Program-made: the position numbers and the translations under genes
The notes under the pieces: model-generated
What the model saw: only the letters and a program-made list of their open reading frames with translations
Told to the model about the DNA's origin: nothing
Database searches by the model: none
Assembly: GCF_001625445.1 (NCBI RefSeq)
Contig: NZ_LWHG01000029.1
Span: forward strand, 62,001-126,000
Length of the DNA: 64,000 bases
From: Haladaptatus sp. R4
Lineage (GTDB): Archaea; Halobacteriota; Halobacteria; Halobacteriales; Haladaptataceae
Direction: 5' to 3'
Part shown: piece by piece, positions 1 to 8,619 of the stretch
Layout: each line of letters opens with the position of its first letter
How positions within the stretch are numbered: position 1 is the first letter of the stretch

Positions 1-1
1 C

Positions 2-49
2 GAAGACCGGGGCCTCGCTGATTTGATTCGGGCACAGTACGACCGCTGA
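2..49 (+). CDS. 3' end of an unidentified gene (partial)
   Basis: An open frame enters from the left edge and ends at TGA (47-49), giving the C-terminal residues EDRGLADLIRAQYDR. Fifteen residues are too few to name the protein. It would be convergent with the MoaD-like gene on the other strand. Confidence 0.45.
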   Translation, partial: EDRGLADLIRAQYDR

Positions 50-95
50 GTTCGGTGTTTCTTTTCCCGTCGTCCCGTGTTCGGTACGGAAACCG

Positions 96-368
96 TCACC
101 TGCTATCGGTTCCCCCCCGAACGGCGGGAAATACCGTTAGCTCCGCATCGGCCGGACAGTGATCGTCCGAATCGACGCGCTCCCCGTTCACCGAGAAACG
201 GGCACTGGCCCGGAGTTTCCCGTCGGACGCGTACAGGTGCGTCTCTGCTCGGTGGTAGTCCTCGACGAAGGCCGCGAGCGCCTCTTCGACGGTCCCTCCG
301 TCGAAGGCGAGCGAGACGGTTTTCTCACCCGTTGCACTTCGGAGCGGGCCGTACACGGTGACGCGCAT
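96..368 (-). CDS. MoaD/SAMP-like ubiquitin-fold sulfur carrier protein
   Basis: This 90-residue protein has the beta-grasp pattern of MoaD and haloarchaeal small archaeal modifier proteins: MRVTVYGPLRSATGEKTV at the start, a central helix-rich part, and TVFPAVRGG near the end. In the family the C-terminal Gly-Gly is activated as a thiocarboxylate (molybdopterin synthesis, tRNA thiolation) or joined to proteins. Here four residues, TDSR, follow the Gly-Gly, so it would need trimming or is miscalled. A run of seven C (112-118) lies just at this spot, so the last codons are uncertain. A MoaD role would fit a genome with a molybdenum CO dehydrogenase, but the gene is not linked to that operon. 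Confidence 0.75.
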   Translation of the reverse strand: MRVTVYGPLRSATGEKTVSLAFDGGTVEEALAAFVEDYHRAETHLYASDGKLRASARFSVNGERVDSDDHCPADAELTVFPAVRGGTDSR

Positions 369-553
369 GCATCACGCTACGGTGGTGGACACGAAAAGTG
401 ATGCGCGCCGAAAAACGGTTCCGCTATCGGTTGTACGGTTCCTCCCACTCGGATCGAACGCGACGGCGAATCCTTTCCCGACTATCCTTTGTGAACTCCA
501 ATTGCCGGACGGGGTGGAGAAAACTTATGCCATTAGGGCTACACGTGTAGGCG

Positions 554-1636
554 ATGCCCCGTTCACGACGAACCCTCCTCAAGTCGGCAGGTCTCGCAGT
601 TAGTAGCGGAACGCTCGCGTCGATCGCCGGGTGTCTCGGCGGCCTGTCGTCCGATGGTGGGAGCGGTCCGGCCGAACGATCCACGGCGGATCCGTCTACA
701 ACAGACCAGCCCACGACGGAACTGTCGGCGAAAACGCCGTCGTCGGATTTCGTGCAGTGGCTCCCCGACCCGACGAAAACCCCGCTGCGGGATGGCTACG
801 GCTTCCTGTATTTCGACGTCGCGGGGATCAGTGAACGCCGGGAATCGATGCACGAGAACGCCTACTCCCGTCTCGAAAAGGAGATGTTGCGTCCCATCCC
901 CAGCGACTACGTCGACGTGGCTGACGTCGACACCTCGATAACGCTCGACTTCGTCGCGGAACTGTCCCTCGGATCGTTCGATCCGGAGACGGTCGGCGAG
1001 AAACTCGCCAGCGACGGGGAGTCGCCCGCGACGACGTCACGGGGTACCGCGACGACAACGCGAAACAGTACGACAACGCGAACTACTCGGTCGGACCGGG
1101 AACGGTATCGCGGGTTCGACCTCTACGATACGAACCGAGTCTACGCTGTCTCGGAAGACGCCCTGCTACTGATGTCCCCGATGATCGAGGGTGATTCGGT
1201 CGATAACGCCAAAGCGATCATCGACGCGGCGACGACGGAGACGAGCCACTACGCCGACGGCAACGAGTACGTGTCGTCGATGCTCGGGGTCGTCGACAAT
1301 CCCGACGCACTCTGGTGCTATCCGGAGGCGATGGACGGTTCGACTTCCCGTGGCTTCCGAAAGGACGCCATCACGGGAGAGCTCAAATCGTGGCGGTTCG
1401 GGAGCGAGACGACCCACCTCACGTTTGCGGACACGTATCCCGACGAAGAGACGGCAAAGAGCGGCGAACTGTCGAACTACATCGAATCGCAGTCCCGCCG
1501 ATTCAGTTCGTACGACGGGCTCAACGTCGAAATCGATGGCCTGATGGCCTGGGCCGACGGCACCACTCCGACGAACGAGTTCGACCATCTGTCGGCCGGT
1601 GGACCGAGCGACGGCGTCCACACCACGTACAACTGA
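554..1636 (+). CDS. Tat-exported lipoprotein, unknown function
   Basis: A 360-residue protein with a twin-arginine signal (RSRRTLLKSAG) followed by a lipobox (SIAGC, Cys about residue 27), as in haloarchaeal membrane-anchored lipoproteins. Residues about 30-60 and 165-190 are Thr/Ser/Pro-rich linkers (TTTRNSTTTRTTRSD) that may be glycosylated. The rest is acidic and soluble with no catalytic motif that I recognise. It has its own promoter region; the next gene starts about 100 nt downstream on the same strand. Function unknown. Confidence 0.8.
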   Translation: MPRSRRTLLKSAGLAVSSGTLASIAGCLGGLSSDGGSGPAERSTADPSTTDQPTTELSAKTPSSDFVQWLPDPTKTPLRDGYGFLYFDVAGISERRESMHENAYSRLEKEMLRPIPSDYVDVADVDTSITLDFVAELSLGSFDPETVGEKLASDGESPATTSRGTATTTRNSTTTRTTRSDRERYRGFDLYDTNRVYAVSEDALLLMSPMIEGDSVDNAKAIIDAATTETSHYADGNEYVSSMLGVVDNPDALWCYPEAMDGSTSRGFRKDAITGELKSWRFGSETTHLTFADTYPDEETAKSGELSNYIESQSRRFSSYDGLNVEIDGLMAWADGTTPTNEFDHLSAGGPSDGVHTTYN

Positions 1637-1738
1637 CGGTACTCCCGCTAAAAATCCGAACCATCTCCGCCGGTCGGTGTCCCCACGCCAGCAGTCGTTG
1701 GGAAGGATTTAACTGACAGCCATCCAATCGTTCGACAG

Positions 1739-2551
1739 ATGTCCACCGCTTTCGGCGATGCCCTCCGCGAGCGTCTCACGCTGCGAGCCGTTTTCTCTTG
1801 GCTCGCCGCGCTCGCCATCTTTCACTTCTTCCTCGAATCGACGGCTCCCCAGTTAGCAACGACGGCCTTCGCAACCGTCAGCGCCGGTCTCACCGATCTT
1901 TTTTCGGACGCCTACGACCTCCGAAAATCCGTGACGCACGCTGGTTTCGGAGTGCAGTTGCTTCTCAGCGGTGTCGCGTTGTCCGTGTTCGACGACGGAA
2001 CCGTGTTGTTCCCGGCCGCGTTCCTCGTCGTCGGGGCTTGGTTCGTCCTCAACGCCATACAGACGGTTCGTCACGAGGGGGCGACCGTCCCCGAGACGAA
2101 CCGAGACGGCCACGACGTGTACGGTGAATACGTCGCCAAACGTATCTACGATATTCTCGACGACCGGCCGCAAACGCGCCGCGAACTCGGCGACTCGATC
2201 GAGGCCGACGACGAGGTCGTCGATGCGGCCATCGACCGACTGCTGGATCGGGATGCCGTTACGCGAGTCGGGAGCGAGTTCCGGATTTCCCCATCCGCGG
2301 ATTCGGATGGTCTGACCCGTCTTCAACGTCGTATCTCCGACGTGCTCCAGCGGATTGCTCGACCAATCACGCTCGAATTCGAGGGATGGGATGGTGCACA
2401 CGTCGACCGCGACGACTTCCGGGGAACCACCGTCGAAAGACGGACTGCTCGTTCCCGTACGACCGACTCCCGAATGACACACGACGACCACGGTTCACAC
2501 GAGGTGAGTTCGGATTCGAATCGCCAGCGGGAGTCCGAATCGGCGAAGTAG
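1739..2551 (+). CDS. Membrane protein with C-terminal winged-helix domain
   Basis: The 270-residue product has three hydrophobic segments (about residues 18-36, 65-85 and 90-108). A cytosolic part follows whose residues about 128-182 (YVAKRIYDILDDRPQTRREL... DRLLDRDAVTRVG) look like a winged-helix fold of the kind used to bind DNA. The C-terminal 60 residues are polar and rich in Asp, Arg and Ser, probably disordered. A membrane-tethered regulator or sensor is possible, but no target is evident. It follows the lipoprotein gene by 102 nt and may share its transcript. Confidence 0.65.
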   Translation: MSTAFGDALRERLTLRAVFSWLAALAIFHFFLESTAPQLATTAFATVSAGLTDLFSDAYDLRKSVTHAGFGVQLLLSGVALSVFDDGTVLFPAAFLVVGAWFVLNAIQTVRHEGATVPETNRDGHDVYGEYVAKRIYDILDDRPQTRRELGDSIEADDEVVDAAIDRLLDRDAVTRVGSEFRISPSADSDGLTRLQRRISDVLQRIARPITLEFEGWDGAHVDRDDFRGTTVERRTARSRTTDSRMTHDDHGSHEVSSDSNRQRESESAK

Positions 2552-2900
2552 TTACTCCCCCTTTCTCGTCCGTATCGTTGATTCTCGTTTCGGACCCGAG
2601 TTCGTGTGTCAAAAAACGTCGAAAACCGTTATTGTTGGCCAGTATTAATAATACGGCTGGTCGGGGTGAACGTCGTGTTTGCCTGGAGGGCTTCGGATGG
2701 CCCCCGACCTGTCATGCTCCGTGTCTTCTGCATCGATGAGCGTGCAAAACCGGATGATGCACCCGTAAGACGAATTTAGTACTGCTTCTACCGTCATTCG
2801 ACGACCGAAATAACCTCTCTTCAAATAGCCAATTTTCAATTAGGCTATTTCGATTTAGGCTATTCGGAAGTATTATCCTGCTACGGGAACGAGGTAGCTC
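2552..2900. other. Intergenic region, AT-rich towards 2901
   Basis: No convincing gene. GC content drops strongly between about 2590 and 2890. A 64-codon minus-strand frame (2645-2839) exists, but it has no recognisable feature and I do not call it. The last 80 bases carry the repeats listed separately. Confidence 0.5.
2823..2864. repeat. Inverted and direct GGCTATT repeats upstream of the ATPase gene
   Basis: AAATAGCC (2823-2830) is matched by its inverted copy GGCTATTT (2843-2850), and GGCTATT recurs at 2858-2864, 15 bp after the previous copy. The cluster ends 36 bp before the start codon at 2901, where promoter and operator elements are expected, so it may bind a regulator, possibly the gene product itself. 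Confidence 0.5.
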
Positions 2901-4298
2901 ATGGATCGATTCGTGAATCGGGAGGTCGAACTGTCACGGTTACGGGACTGCTACACCTCCGACGAAGCCGAAATGGTCGTCGTTTTCGGCCGTCGTCGTC
3001 TCGGGAAAACGCAACTGGTGCAGCACTCGCTCGCGGGGAGAGACGACGCGGTCCTGTACCAAGCGACGGAGACGACACCCCAAATACAACTCGACGAATT
3101 CGTCGATGTCGCATCGGAATCGTTCCCGGGCATCGCTCAGATCAAGCAAAATTGGGAGGCTCTCCTCGGCTACCTTGGTGACCGAGACGGGATCATCGTT
3201 CTCGATGAGTTCCCATACCTCATCGATGCCGACGAAAGTCTTCCCTCGGTCATTCAACGGTTGTGGGATCAGCGGTTTCGGGATACCGCGGGGACACTCA
3301 TTTTGGTTGGATCGTCGATCAGTATGATGGAAGAGGCGACGCTGTTGGGTAACAGTCCTCTGTATGGCCGATTCACGGAGCGGTTGGATCTTCGACCCCT
3401 CGACTTCACTGCCGCGCAGGAGTTCGTCCCGACCAGCTACTCGCCGGAAGAGAGAATCTATACGTGGGGCATCTTCGGCGGCGTTCCGTACTATCTCGAC
3501 GGTATCGAACTCGATCACGACCTCGGAACGGTTCTCACGGACGAAGTCCTTTCACAGCGGGGGTATCTCCACAACGAACCGGAGTACGTCCTGCGAACCG
3601 AACTCACGAACCCGAATCGGTACTTCGCGATCCTCACCGCAATTGCGGCCGGGAAGACGGCATCGAACGAGATCGCACAGGCGGTGGGCATCGACGGGAA
3701 ACAGATTTCGACGTACACCCAGAAGTTAGAACGGCTCCGCCTCATCGAACGGGAGGTACCACTGACCGAGGAGAAGTCGAAATCGCGTCGTGGCCACTAC
3801 CGTATTCTCGATCCGCTGTTTCGGTTCTGGTTCCGGTTCGTTTACGGGAACGAAGATCGGTACGAACGGTTGGGTGGAGACGCTTACGAGGCCGTGATCG
3901 AACCGGAACTCCCTGACTTCGTTAGCCCTGAGTTCGAAGTACTGTGTCAAGAAGCGCTCCCTCGCTTGTACCCGGAGAAGACGTTTCTCGACATCGGCCG
4001 ATGGTGGTACAAGAACCACGAGGTCGATGCCGTCGGATTCACCACGGATGGAACGATGGTCGCCGGAGAGTGCAAATTCACGGCCGCGCCGCTCGACTAC
4101 AGCGCGCTCGCATCACTCGAAACCCACGCGGAAGAAATCCGCTGGTCACCGAACTCGGGTGAGGATCCCACCAGAAAATACGCCCTCTTTACGCGAAATG
4201 GCGCGACACGATCGGTTCGTGAGGCGGTGTCCGAGAGAGACGACGTACGGTTGTTCACGCTCGACGACGTGACTCACCACGTCGCGCAGAACGAGTGA
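2901..4298 (+). CDS. Archaeal-type P-loop ATPase with C-terminal DUF234-like nuclease-fold domain
   Basis: A 465-residue protein of the archaeal ATPase family. It begins MDRFVNREVELSRL, has a Walker A-like loop GRRRLGKTQLV (residues about 30-40), a Walker B-like IIVLDEFPYLI (about 99-109), a sensor region LILVGSSISMMEEA, a winged-helix part (SNEIAQAVGIDGKQISTY) and a C-terminal DUF234 region with DFVSPEFEVLCQEALP and a charged EVDAVG...GECKF motif reminiscent of PD-(D/E)xK folds. Such proteins are widespread in archaea, often with unknown roles or near mobile or defence genes. The lower GC of its upstream region and the repeats there hint at acquisition or autoregulation. It is convergent with the cox operon. 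Confidence 0.85.
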   Translation: MDRFVNREVELSRLRDCYTSDEAEMVVVFGRRRLGKTQLVQHSLAGRDDAVLYQATETTPQIQLDEFVDVASESFPGIAQIKQNWEALLGYLGDRDGIIVLDEFPYLIDADESLPSVIQRLWDQRFRDTAGTLILVGSSISMMEEATLLGNSPLYGRFTERLDLRPLDFTAAQEFVPTSYSPEERIYTWGIFGGVPYYLDGIELDHDLGTVLTDEVLSQRGYLHNEPEYVLRTELTNPNRYFAILTAIAAGKTASNEIAQAVGIDGKQISTYTQKLERLRLIEREVPLTEEKSKSRRGHYRILDPLFRFWFRFVYGNEDRYERLGGDAYEAVIEPELPDFVSPEFEVLCQEALPRLYPEKTFLDIGRWWYKNHEVDAVGFTTDGTMVAGECKFTAAPLDYSALASLETHAEEIRWSPNSGEDPTRKYALFTRNGATRSVREAVSERDDVRLFTLDDVTHHVAQNE

Positions 4299-4345
4299 AC
4301 GGAGGCCTTTCGTCGGTCAAATCGAAGCATGCCACGGGGCATCGA

Positions 4346-5487
4346 TCAATCGGTATCCATCGACGGCGTCACCCGGTCGTGGATCGTTCCCTCGCGTTCC
4401 CTGAGGTGCTTCGGGTCTCGGTCGTTACGCACGGCGACGATTTCCGAGACGATACTGAGCGCGATTTGATACGGCGACCCGCCACCGAGGTCGAGTCCCA
4501 CTGGAGTGAACAGTCGTGTTAGCTCGTCGCTGCTGAACGTTTTCCCTTCCGTCTTGAAGTCATCGAGCATCTCTTCGAACCGTTCGTGGGGGCCCATGAG
4601 GCCGATATACGGCACTTGGGTCCGAAGGAGTTCGTCGACGACGATCCGGTCGTCGACGAAGTTGTGGGTGGCGACGACGACGTACGTGTTCGCGTCGAAG
4701 TCGAGCGTGTCACGGATCCGTGCGGGGGACGTGGAATGCACGTCGGCGGCGTTCGGGAAGCGGTCGGGCGTCGCCGTCGCTCCCCTGAAGCCGACCACCG
4801 TTACGCGGAAGTCCGCCATCGCCCCGAGTTCGATGATCGGTCGAACGTCGTTGCCGGTGCGACGACCACGAGGTCGTCGGGCGAGCGGTGGCTGTCGACG
4901 AAAATCGAGACGTCATCGACGACGACGGTTTCCGAGGTACCATCGGCGAGAAGGGGAGCGACGACCTCCCGAAGGGGGTCGAAGCTGAACTCCGTGTCGT
5001 CGTCCACGTCGAAACCGTCCGCTTCGGGGTCGTAGTACGCCCGCGTTCCGACCAGTTCGTCCGGACCGTCGGTGACGGTGACGACGCCGACGTCCCAGCC
5101 GTCGCCGACGGCGTCGAGGACGGGTCGATAGCTCTCATCGAGCGGTTCGAGGAGGACGTCGATGACGCCGTTACACCCGACGCCGAGTCCCCAAACGTCG
5201 TCGTCCGCTTCGGGCATCAGGTCGTACGTCTCCAGACGCGGTTCCCCGGACGCGAGCACGTCCGCGGCGAGACGCTGAACTTCGTCTTCCAGACAGCCAG
5301 CAGTGATGTGGCCGACTTCCGTCCCGTCCGCGGAGACGAGCATCTTCGCCCCCGGGCGACGATACGCGCTCCCTTCGACGTTGACGACGGTGGCAAGGAC
5401 GCCCCGGTCGCCGCGTTCCACGAGTTCGCGGGCTCGTTGTAACACTTCGTTCTCCGGTGTACTCCAATCGTTGTCGGTTCTGCTCAT
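4346..5487 (-). CDS. coxF: XdhC/CoxF family molybdenum-enzyme maturation factor, frame broken
   Basis: The N-terminal half (from MSRTDNDWSTPENEV, start 5487) has the XdhC_CoxI pattern LATVVNVEGSAYRRPGAKM and ITAGCLEDEV. The C-terminal half has the Rossmann part (VVATHNFVDD, PYIGLMG, DLGGGSPYQIALSI). The halves lie in different frames; one extra base in the CCGG around 4854-4857 would read APGNDVRPIIELGAMADF and give 380 residues. XdhC-type proteins bind and insert sulfurated molybdenum cofactor; CoxF has this family role in CO dehydrogenase clusters. It is last in the operon, and its start overlaps the previous stop as ATGA (5484-5487). Confidence 0.85.
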
Positions 5488-6347
5488 GGTTCTGTTTGTC
5501 CTGTTTCGGATGATCGTTCGCTCGTTTCGTCCAGTTTCTCCGCGTCCAGCGAGAGCCCCGGAAGCTCGGAGCTTCGGGCGACGTACACCTTCTCCAGTCC
5601 GCTGTCGTGCAGGTCGGTCCCGCAGTCCCCCGCTCGCACACTCGCTCGAACGCCCGCCGGATTCTCCACTCGCGCCCCTGCCACGAGGTCGATACCGGCA
5701 TCGAAGGCGGGACCGGGGACGAACGATGCCGTCGCACCCACGAGAACGACGAGCGGCACGTCGGCGGATCTCAGTGCCGAGAGATAGCGATCCAATCCCC
5801 CGTACACCAGCGTCGACCCGGTGATAAAGCAGACGCCCGCACCCGCAAACGCCGTCTCGCACTCGTCCGGCGGGAACAGTTCCACGGTCACGTCGTCCGG
5901 CGACGGGACGGATTCGGGTTTCTCGCGTTCGACCACGCGCACGTCGACGGCGGCGAACTTCCGGAACGCCGGACGGAACAGGCCGACCGTGGTGATCGTG
6001 GCGACGTCGTCGTCGAGGGACGCCATCGGGTCGCCGGATCGCCACTCGACTTCGGGCGCGGAGAGGGCGTTCAGCGTCGCGATACCCACGGCTCGGCGTA
6101 CCTTCCCGTCGATGTCCCCGTCGGTCGCCAGCGATGCGAGCGCGGAAACGTTCTCGGGCCACGATTCCGGGCGCTCGCCCCGCGGCCGATGGGCGACCCC
6201 CGCAAGGTGACCGTGGTCTGGGTGCGTGAGTTCGACGAGAACGACCCGCTCGCCGACGGTAACGCGCGGGGCCGTCGCGGTCGCCGCCGTCCCCCGAACG
6301 CTGGCATAAATTCGGTCCACGAGGTCGGTATCAAGCGGGTCGGTCAT
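5484..6347 (-). CDS. DUF364 (putative heavy-metal chelation) family protein in the cox operon
   Basis: The 287-residue product starts at MTDPLDTDLVDRI (6347), chosen because ATG overlaps the coxE stop as ATGA. It resembles the DUF4213/DUF364 family: an N-terminal part with VGIATLNALSAPEVEW, and a C-terminal Rossmann-like part with TTVGLFRPAFRKF, CFITGSTLVYGGLDRYL and VVLVGATASFVPGPAFDAG. The family is proposed to handle metals or metal cofactors; its reaction is not established to my knowledge. Its position between coxE and coxF, with 4-nt overlaps on both sides, suggests a role in building or loading the Cu-Mo site, but that is inference. Confidence 0.8.
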   Translation of the reverse strand: MTDPLDTDLVDRIYASVRGTAATATAPRVTVGERVVLVELTHPDHGHLAGVAHRPRGERPESWPENVSALASLATDGDIDGKVRRAVGIATLNALSAPEVEWRSGDPMASLDDDVATITTVGLFRPAFRKFAAVDVRVVEREKPESVPSPDDVTVELFPPDECETAFAGAGVCFITGSTLVYGGLDRYLSALRSADVPLVVLVGATASFVPGPAFDAGIDLVAGARVENPAGVRASVRAGDCGTDLHDSGLEKVYVARSSELPGLSLDAEKLDETSERSSETGQTEP

Positions 6348-7659
6348 CCAGCAGTGACACCCCCTCCCGCCGCTCGCTCGCGGAAATCGTATTCGAAGCC
6401 CAACGGTCCGCGCGGTCCGTACCGGTCGAGTTGCCGCGCGACCTCCGCCACGTCCCGCGGACCGGCGAAGGCGAACAGGCCGTCGATGTATGGGAGGACG
6501 GCGGCCATTCCCCGACAGGTCGGTTCGTACGCCGGTGAGGCGGCGAGCGGGTTCAGCCACAGAATCGACCCCGAGCGAAGGGAAAGCCGTGCCATCGCCG
6601 CTTCGAGGTCGTCGACGTCACCCACGTCGAGGCCGTCGCTAACGACGAGCGTCGCCGTCCGATAGTCGATGGCGTTCGGCCACCGTGCCGGGAGCGTCGA
6701 CAGCGACGCGCCGATCTTCGTGCCGCCGCCCCACACCACCTCGGCGTGTTCGAGCGCGGTCGCCGGATCGTCGTCCGCCCGTTCGAAGACGTCGGTCACC
6801 TCCTCGATGTCCGTATCGAAGAAGAAGATCCTGACCGACCGACAGTCACGCACGAGTGACTCCAGAAACGTGAGGAGGAACCCCCGGTCGATCGCATCGA
6901 GAACCGATCGACTCACGTCCACGAGGACGCACGCGCGGACCTCGCTCACCCGCCGGTCCCGTGTCGGAAGCGACGGGGGAACGCCGCCCATCGAAAGGCT
7001 CTCTCGAAGCAGTCGTCGCGCGTCGATGGCGTACCCGGTTCGGTCCAGGTGCCACCGTCGTCCCGAGAGGGTCGCCAGGGCGCGTTCGAACCGTGTTACT
7101 GTCGTCCAAGCGCGGTCGCCGTTTCCCTCGCCTTCGACCTCTTGCCCGTCACCGCTCGCGCTGAACGTCCCCGAACGGTGATCATCGAGGAACCGTTCGA
7201 GGGGACTCTCGGTCTCATCGGCGATTCTCCGCGTTCTGATCGTCGACTCGGAAAGGGTCTCCTTCCCCACATCGCCGAGAGCATCTTCGAGCAGTTCCTT
7301 CGACTCGGAGTCAGTAGAAGCGTCGGCGGGCGGACGGTCGGACGACCGACCGGATTCGATGGGGCGACTCACGTCGTCCGCCGTGGCAATCGCTTCGAGA
7401 CCGGTGTTGAGACGGTACCAGAATACGGGGAAACGCTCGTCGAACACCTCGCTGTCGTGCGGGTCGGAGACGAGCGTTGCGTGCGTCGCGGCGCGGACAC
7501 GGCCTCGGTCGGTGACCCCCGTCGCCGCGAGCGCTTCGACCGCCGAAAGCGACCCGTCGACGGGGACGTCGACGCCGTGAAATCGGAGCGTCCGTGCGAA
7601 GCGGACGACCTGTGCGATGACGTGGTCGCGTGCGCCGACGAAGTCCGGACGACGTTCAC
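6344..7659 (-). CDS. coxE: CoxE-like VWA-domain protein, 5' end frame uncertain
   Basis: The main frame encodes a von Willebrand A-like domain with VRACVLVDVSRSVLD (MIDAS-like DxSxS), VRIFFFDTDIEEV and TATLVVSDGLDVGD, typical of CoxE. The frame stays open upstream of the first ATG (7447) and continues the family N-terminus (VVRFARTLRFHGVDV, AATHATLVSDPHDSEVFDER). The best start is GTG at 7657-7659, overlapping a TGA as GTGA, but one base must then be added near 7650. With it the protein has 438 residues. CoxE works with the AAA+ protein CoxD in converting the Mo site of CO dehydrogenase to the active Cu-S-Mo form. Confidence 0.8.
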
Positions 7660-8619
7660 CGACCGTCGTCGGGGCTCGATCCGTTTCCGTCCCGTTTCGC
7701 CGACTCGCTTCGCGGGCGGCGTCGCCAGTCGGTTCAGAGAGTCGGTATCGACGAGGGCACGCTCGGCCGCCTCCGCCCGGAGTTCGGTGAGCGTTCGCTC
7801 GACTGCCGCGGCGCTGAGATTCTCCATCTCCGCATCGCTCCGGAGCGTTGCGACCGCTCGCGCCCAGTCGAGCGTTTCGGCGACGCCCGGTCCCGTGAGG
7901 AACGACTCCTCACGGAGACGCCGGACGATACCACACACCTCGCTGGCGACGGTGGCGTCGAGGTGGGGAACGTTCCGCCGGACGATTTGGCACTCCGCTT
8001 CGAACGACGGTGGTTCGACGTGGAGGGAGAGACACCGTCGTTTGAGTGCATCACTCACCCTCCGTGTCCGATTCGACGTGATGACGACGATCGGGGGTCG
8101 TTGGGCGGTAACGGTGCCGTACTCCGGAATGCTGACCTGATAGTCGGACAGCAGTTCGAGGAGGAACGCCTCGAACTGCTCGTCCGATCTGTCGACTTCG
8201 TCGATGAGGAGGACCGGCGGCGTGACGCCCTCGTGTGTGAGTGCCTGCAACAGCGGGCGTTCGAGGAGGAACCCCGAATCGAAGACGGAGTTCGTTTCGT
8301 CGATCGATCGCTCACCCGAGCGAATCGCCAGCAACTGCTTCGTGTAGTTCCACTCGTACAGCGTGTTCTCGGCGGTCAGTCCCTCGTAACACTGGAGGCG
8401 GATGAGTTCCGCGTCGAACCCGTCGGCGAGCGCCTTCCCGAGTTCGGTCTTGCCGCTCCCCGGATCACCCTCGACGAGCAGCGGTTTGCCGAGCTTGAGC
8501 GCCAAAAAGACGGTCGTCAGCAGTTCGTCATCGGCCACGTATCCCGTCTCCGCAAACCGTTCTCCGAGGTCGATTTCGGTCAGGTCGGCGAACGGCTCAC
8601 CGTCCGCTCGTTCGTTCAT
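7656..8619 (-). CDS. coxD: CoxD-like MoxR-family AAA+ ATPase, 3' end frame uncertain
   Basis: Starting at MNERADGEPFADL (8619), the protein shows a MoxR-type AAA+ module: Walker A LLVEGDPGSGKTELGKAL, Walker B PPVLLIDEVDRSD, sensor 1 PPIVVITSNRTR and arginine-rich SDALKRRC. In bacteria CoxD is needed for the [CuSMoO2] site. The ATG overlaps the previous stop as ATGA (8616-8619). The frame would run into coxE without stopping; one base fewer at about 7690-7760 puts it in the frame ending ...DGNGSSPDDGR at TGA 7656-7658, giving about 320 residues, a normal length. An alternative is a genuine CoxD-CoxE fusion, which I consider unlikely. Confidence 0.82.
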
